Source: Ancylostoma caninum
Taxonomy: Eukaryota; Nematoda; Chromadorea; Rhabditida; Ancylostomatidae
Direction of reading: 5' to 3'
DNA: 64,000 nucleotides
Assembly (NCBI GenBank): GCA_037903475.1
Contig: JBAJFG010000074.1
Coordinates: 806,001 to 870,000, forward strand
Part shown: in pieces, positions 58,845-64,000 of the stretch
Numbering within the stretch: position 1 is the stretch's first letter
Layout: each line of letters opens with the position of its first letter
Translations under genes and position numbers: made by a program
Notes under the pieces: generated by a model
Databases searched by the model: none
Seen by the model: only the letters and a program-made list of their open reading frames with translations
What the model was told of the DNA's origin: nothing

Positions 58845-61800
58845 ATGGTCCATATATTAGGTCATCAAGTGTTAAATATCCGGTTTTCTCAGGTGACTAG
58901 TTTGGGAGTCGGTATATTCGACGTTTCACTTGATATCATCTCGATTTTCCTTTCATTGTAAAGACACCTCCATCCTCTTTCAGAATCACATCCTTGCTTT
59001 TTGATCAGCTTCTTAAGTTTTCCTTGAGAGCAGCTTTTGTTAAAGTAGTCGAAGGACAAAAAATCGAGTCATTTTTTGGATGTGGCGCAGCATTACAACT
59101 CGAAACATCGATGAGATGTTTGCAGAGGGGGTGGCAAAAAATGAAGAAAGATCAATGATTCAAGAAATCCTTTCTTGGTCATATAAACCTGAAAAGTGAT
59201 TCCTGATGAACCCAGATGACGGTGAGCTGTAGTGAGAGCGGATAGGTGTCGAACAATGCCTGCATAAGTAACGGAGTCTCCTCGATAACCCAGACTAGTT
59301 CACAACTCCCTCCTGGGGTTAACTTTTTGCTTGTAAGAAAAAAATTTTTAACATGGCGTTGAAAATGTCCTCCCGCCACTTGCGCTTCTTGTTTCTAAGC
59401 TGTTGGCGCGACCTACTGTTTTATGGGAGGCTAATATAGAAGCACGTCCGAGCCACTCACACCGCATTTTATTTGAGAAGCAACACTCAAAACCTCACTT
59501 AAAATCGGACATCTCATATCTGATGAAAATTCGGATAGTTCATACTTGAAGACCTGGTAGATTTTGTAATGCATTAAGAGGTTGTCTATTGTACTTATTG
59601 TCACAATAAAAGATTGTTTACTTGTTCGTAGCTACAGCGACTTGTAAATTTCATGGGAATAATCGCTTCTTCCCAGCCGGTAGGCTTCGGAGAAGAAAGC
59701 AGTCGGCAAGAATGTTGAGGGAGCACTGAGGCTCTGCCTACAATAGACATGGGCCTTTGCCACAGTCGCCAGCGACGGATATGCACGATGCTGTACCCCA
59801 TACAAACTCCACGAGTGTGTTACTGTGGTATTGAGATGTTCTCGATTGCCACACATTTTCACACGTATTCGCAGCGTTCCGTCACAGTCCTTAGCCAAAA
59901 TCTCCTTCCGAATTTGTATCCGTTACCATGTAATACAATGTATCTAGGTTATTCGTGTGTATCCGCGAACTTTCCTGGTGCTACTTTAGTCATCTTGCAA
60001 AGGACCCTAAATTTAAAGTGGAGTGTACGTCATCACTAACAGCATTAATAGTTTAATTGATAATAATAGTGCATCTCTCGTTTTTCACCTCTGCGAAAAT
60101 CTGCTATGTTCAGATGTTTCTCTAAGAGAGGTACACTGTGGCTCAGTTGGAATGCCAGATTATGGGTCTGCTATCTGCTAAAAGTGTGGGCATGCCGGGA
60201 AGCGGTTATGCCGATGGAGGAGAGGTCCGCTCTCACCCAATTGTGAGGAGCTAGAAGATGCTGGCTCGCGGATGGAGGGATCCACTGTGGCCCAGGTGTG
60301 AACAACGTCAAGATACGGATTTACAGATGAAGAAGGTGTCCAATGTGGCTGATGTTTGAGGAACACCAGAATGTGGGTCCACTGCTTTGGTCGAATTATG
60401 TGGAAAACGCCAAGGTGTAGATTCACTGACGGAGAATGGAGCGCTTGCGCCCTGTAACTCGGAAAACGTGCTAGGATATGGGTCCGCTGCTTTATCCACT
60501 CGGCCGTTCGTGCTTCTAATCTGCTTCAATCTGCTGATGACTTCACCTTCATCAGTTCTGTACTTTGGTCATCCGACCCTTCCGACCGGCCGGAAGGCTG
60601 GAATGGTCGACCAGCCGGCCGATAATGGGCTGCTGCCCAGCCTGTAGATGATAATGAGTCGGGCACCGGCCGGTAACCAACCTGGCCGGTGATGGGCTGT
60701 TGCCCGGCCGGCTGGCAACGACTAGTCGATCGGGCCGGCTGGTTCAAGGTCTGAGTAGTTGTCAAGAATTCTAAGAAATGATCAAACATTATCATGAATT
60801 GCCTTCATTCTGCTCAGTGCCAACTAATCGAACCTGCTCTGTAATGAAGAATTGTGATCTGCACTTAGTTTTAGTTCTAGGGTCGTTGATATTTTCCGGG
60901 CAGCTAACGCATTTTCTTCGCCTCACCTCCTCTCCTCAGACATTGATGGCTAATTATCCCGCGATGTCTTGCTCACTTTGCGTTGGGTCTGATTCAATCT
61001 TGTTTTTTTCATATGCAAGCTTTATAAGCTCATCTCTACCGACGACTCTAAAGAACTTAGGATTCCCTGCCATTTTATGAAGACATCCTCCGCAAATGCA
61101 TCAATGATGACATTGTGCTGTGACTATGCTCAAAATGTCAAATCGTTTGGTGTCACCCTAGTTGCTTTGCCTGTTGCCCTGTTTATCATTTTTAACAATC
61201 TTGATTTGTGGCTCACCAGGACACCACATCTTTTCTACGCTTCGATCTTTCACGCTGACTCAAAAGCAGCACCCGTCGACTCCGAGTTACGCCAGTAGTG
61301 ACTGATGCAGTGCTGTCACACCTAAATCTTGAACAAACACCAAGAATCGTGATTCACCTCCGAAAAAATTCGAACCGCAATACGAGCACTGCTCTCTTGC
61401 ACGCTATCGCGCTGCTGCGACATGCCATCTAACAAAAGACATGAGCCGTGACTTCCGCGAAGGGGGACTCACCGGTGTCAAGTGGAATGCATTGTAGGTC
61501 CCTCAGAGGTCCGGAATCCAGAAAAAAAAACAAAAGATTTGAGCGGGTGCTGCGTTCGAGGATCACACCCTGGGCTTTAGTTTACGATTCGTGCGACACT
61601 GGAGTCGTGCCTAGTTACATTGGCGCACTTACTTCGGAGACTAGATGAAAGACTCCTGACTCAATGTTCATTCCTATGCTTCTGACAGCGCTTCAAAATA
61701 TTGTAATTGAAAGTTTTTACATTGTCTTTTTGAGTAGTTGCGATGACATACAGTGCCACTGTGAAATATGTCATGGTCCTAACACTGCCAGCCAGCTCTC

Positions 61801-62401
61801 GTTTATCATAACATTGAACGCCAACCGACTTTACTAACTCGGCTGCACAAATAAATATCATGTTTGATATTAATTGGCATTTTATCAGTGTGTGTTTGTG
61901 CAAAAGAACCAGCCCCCGCCGGAACGAATCTAACTACATTGCGGTGTTCAGCGGGGTCGAGTTATATACGAAAGATGTGTAAATTCTTATTTTTAGCTTA
62001 ATTAACAGGCGGTTTGGTCCAATTTTGAATATTCCTAGACTTTGCCAGTTCAAAATGGATAAAAACGAACCGGAGGTATAAGAGGTAAGGATCGCTGCCA
62101 AACGGAGCTCTCGAAGATGTGCCCAATATGAACTGGCGATGTGAGTGATAGCGATAGTGGAAACGATGCCCATCGATAGCCACGCCACATCAGCTATCAG
62201 CTCTCTCACGTCTGAAGTCTCCTCATTCACTTTATCCATGTGGCGATCGCCGGCGGTCGTGGCGATCGCGGTGACAGGCGGCTGTGGTGGATGGCGATCG
62301 CCACAATTGGTGGCGAAGTCTGGGGATACTCCTTCGTCCCTTGGAGGAGCAAAAGTTGTTTATATCACAAAGGAAATGAATGAGTCTTGTTGTTTATTCA
62401 A
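58845..62401. other. Intergenic, no supported gene
   Basis: About 3.5 kb. 60120-60510 contains degenerate repeats with words like GGGTCCACTGCTTT. 60585-60750 is rich in CCGGCC/GGCCGG palindromes. A - strand open frame at 61934-62239 was considered and not accepted. Confidence 0.4.
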
Positions 62402-62905
62402 GGACAATTTATACTGGATACGTGCGGCTGACGCGCGTCTACATGATGAAGAATAGGGCCTAGTCGCATCGCAGTCGCAGCTCAGACGCACGCGTTTACG
62501 GCTTCTTTACGGCCGCCGCGCGTTCTCTTCACTGAGGATGTGCATACCGCGTTGACCGGTCTTTATGAAAAATCCTTTGCAAATAGATGTGTGCGTCTGA
62601 CGCGCGACTCACGCACGCAGCTACAGTGGACGTCAAAGGCGGTGGCCCATCCGCGGCCTCGAGAAGTACGCAACCGCGCCGCGCGCGTTGTAAAGGACGT
62701 TTTCTGCTGCTGTTATATTATTTCTAGCAGCTTTTCTATACGATTTTAAGGATATTCGAACAAATCGGGAAGAAAGCGACTAGAAATAGTATTCCATGCA
62801 TATGCAACAGATGACACCGTTTCCGGCGCGTGCGGCGCGGTCGCGCTGCGTCTTTCTCGAGGCCGCGGATGGGCCACCGCCGTTTACGTCCGCTGTAGTA
62901 TAAAT
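62402..62905. mobile_element. MITE with GGCAATTTATAC-type ends, third copy, split by a nested MITE
   Basis: The left end GGACAATTTATACTGGATAC and the body follow 25632-25878. The right end TAGTATAAATTGCCC comes only after the inserted element at 62624-62895. Confidence 0.75.
62624..62895. mobile_element. MITE, CAGTGGACG family, complete and nested
   Basis: Starts CAGTGGACGTCAAAGGCGGT and ends with the inverse ACCGCCGTTTACGTCCGCTG, flanked by TA on both sides. The empty site is visible in the intact relatives (GCAGCTAGTATAAATT at about 25858-25873 and 39164-39179). 272 bp, arms of about 90 bp. Confidence 0.85.
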
Positions 62906-63338
62906 TGCCCTTATCTGTAGAAGGAGTCGACCCAGATAGACGTGCAACAGCAAGGACAGTGAAAAAAATATGGAAAACATGTTACTGCCACATATGAAAG
63001 GGATGGGTTGGCCTCGGGGCTATTAAGTCGCTCTAGCTACCGAGCGCGTCCACCGTGTGGCGGATGGTGGTAGGGAGAAATCCCCGCGGACCATGAGCGA
63101 TCCTATTTTGGCCTACGTTTCGCAGGCGGGCGTGGGGGTGGCACCTCACGACCTATAAAATGCTTGCCAGAGAAGGTCGGCCAAGTGGGAGAGGCGAGTC
63201 GGGACCGCCTCTATAAACAAGGTCCCCGCCCCGTGGTATGAGGTTGGCACGGTGACCAAAGCAACCTCTTCTTCTTCGTTTTTCCAGCGTCAGGCCCAGG
63301 TTGACAGGCCGGCTGATGGAGACCAGTGTCACATAAAT
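62906..63338 (+). other. Probable 5' untranslated part of the LINE
   Basis: GC-richer sequence leading straight into the endonuclease frame. No gene recognised; the start of the element is not fixed. Confidence 0.4.
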
Positions 63339-64000
63339 ATGATAGGTTCAATGTGGAATAGAGTAAAGGCTAGGACGTCACCCGGAAGTGACCTGCAGGA
63401 AGCCCGCCCGCCTCCTGTGGTTAAAAAGCGAGGGCTACCGAGGGGCGAACGACCTCGGCTAAAGACGTTAGTTCGGGTCGGGTCCTTCAACATCGGAACT
63501 CTGACCGGTAAGACGAGGGAGATCGCAGATTTCATGAAACGCAGGAGGATTCACGTTCTTTGTCTGCAGGAGACGAGATGGAAAGGGTCCAAAGCTAGAG
63601 AGATCGGAGACGGCATTAAGCTGTTCTATCACGGACTTGAGACAAGAAGGAACGGGGTGGCAATAGCAATATGTGGGCCCCTAAAAGAACATGTTTCGTC
63701 TGTGAATCGTGTTAGCGACAGGATAATTTCCCTTCGTATCGCTACCGAGGACGGCTTCTGGACAGTGGTGTCCGTATATGCTCCGCAATGTGGCTGTACT
63801 GAGGCGGATAAGGTGGCCTTCTACGATGAGCTCGACGACGTCATTAGAAGCGCTCCTGAAAGTGACTACGTGACGATTGCAGGAGATTTCAATGGTCATG
63901 TAGGGCAGGATAGAAAGGGCTTCGAACGAGTACACGGAGGAAGAGGGTTTGGAAGGAGAAATCCGGAAGGTGAGAGAATCATTGAGCTGGCTGAAGCTCA
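63339..64000 (+). mobile_element. RTE-type LINE, endonuclease part, cut by window end
   Basis: An open frame runs from at least ATG 63339 to the window end without a stop. It encodes an apurinic-type endonuclease: VGSFNIGTLTGK, CLQETRWKG, VVSVYAPQCG and YVTIAGDFNGHVG are the classical APE motifs, with catalytic Asn, Glu and Asp/Asn present. The style (craniofacial-development-protein-2-like) is that of RTE clade elements common in strongylid genomes. The reverse transcriptase would follow beyond 64000. The true start could be the later ATG at 63351. Confidence 0.85.

Noticed and set aside
59632..59898. 88-codon - strand frame
   Set aside because: No domain, no splice partners and no conserved motif recognised.
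61934..62239. 101-codon - strand frame with a hydrophobic stretch (DVAWLSMGIVSTIAITHIAS) recalling the start of cuticle collagens
   Set aside because: No Gly-X-Y repeats follow in any frame downstream and no convincing donor was found; similarity of one hydrophobic stretch is weak.
1..64000. CRISPR arrays, bacterial operons or horizontally acquired genes
   Set aside because: No regular repeat-spacer arrays; every supported gene has nematode-type introns and metazoan homologues.

Overview
The window reads as genomic DNA of a clade V (strongylid, hookworm-like) parasitic nematode. The genes are cut into many short exons joined by TTTCAG-type acceptors. They include a two-domain activation-associated secreted protein (ASP/SCP), a ShKT-domain secreted protein and a ground-like (hedgehog-related) protein. 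The space between them is packed with palindromic MITEs, an RTE-type LINE, a Penelope-like element and a tRNA-derived SINE. The species assignment is inference. I assembled the gene models by reading frames, splice phase and family resemblance, without transcript data.

Left part (1-10.6 kb, + strand): the 3' portion of a VPS36 gene (ESCRT-II; seven introns visible, 5' exons not found) is followed 589 bp later by a complete 14-exon FIP1 gene (pre-mRNA 3'-end processing; 577 aa). A possible trans-splice acceptor sits just before the FIP1 ATG, so the pair could be an operon. From 10.6 to 16.8 kb there is no gene that I can support: two MITE families and a 59-bp minisatellite of about 2.4 kb. From 16.8 to 19.4 kb on the - strand lies a six-exon gene for a 586-aa signal-peptide, Gly/Pro/Cys-rich, ground-like-domain protein.

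Middle (23.8-44.7 kb): a tandem segmental duplication. Unit 1 (23,792-37,069) and unit 2 (37,070 to about 44,730) share the same layout, including a two-exon gene for a 64-aa secreted basic peptide on the - strand and a fold-back transposon with Tc1-like termini and TA target duplications. Only unit 1 carries a degenerate Penelope-like element inside the fold-back (reverse transcriptase, GIY-YIG endonuclease, LTR-like repeats with hammerhead-like motifs) and a candidate solo LTR. Only unit 2 carries a 100-bp patch copied from elsewhere in the unit and a short insertion with an (A/T)n tail. A roughly 2.7 kb tract holding the peptide gene appears identical between units, while its flanks have diverged.

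Right part (44.7-64 kb): short tandem repeats, a 1.2-kb inverted-repeat element and a SINE with a perfect 14-bp target duplication lead to a 13-exon two-domain ASP gene (48.5-55.4 kb, 414 aa) and a six-exon gene with five ShKT domains (57.3-58.8 kb, 229 aa), both on the + strand. These are typical of the secreted repertoire of parasitic strongylids. The stretch 58.9-62.4 kb is empty as far as I can see. A MITE nested inside another MITE follows, and the window ends inside the endonuclease of an RTE-like LINE.
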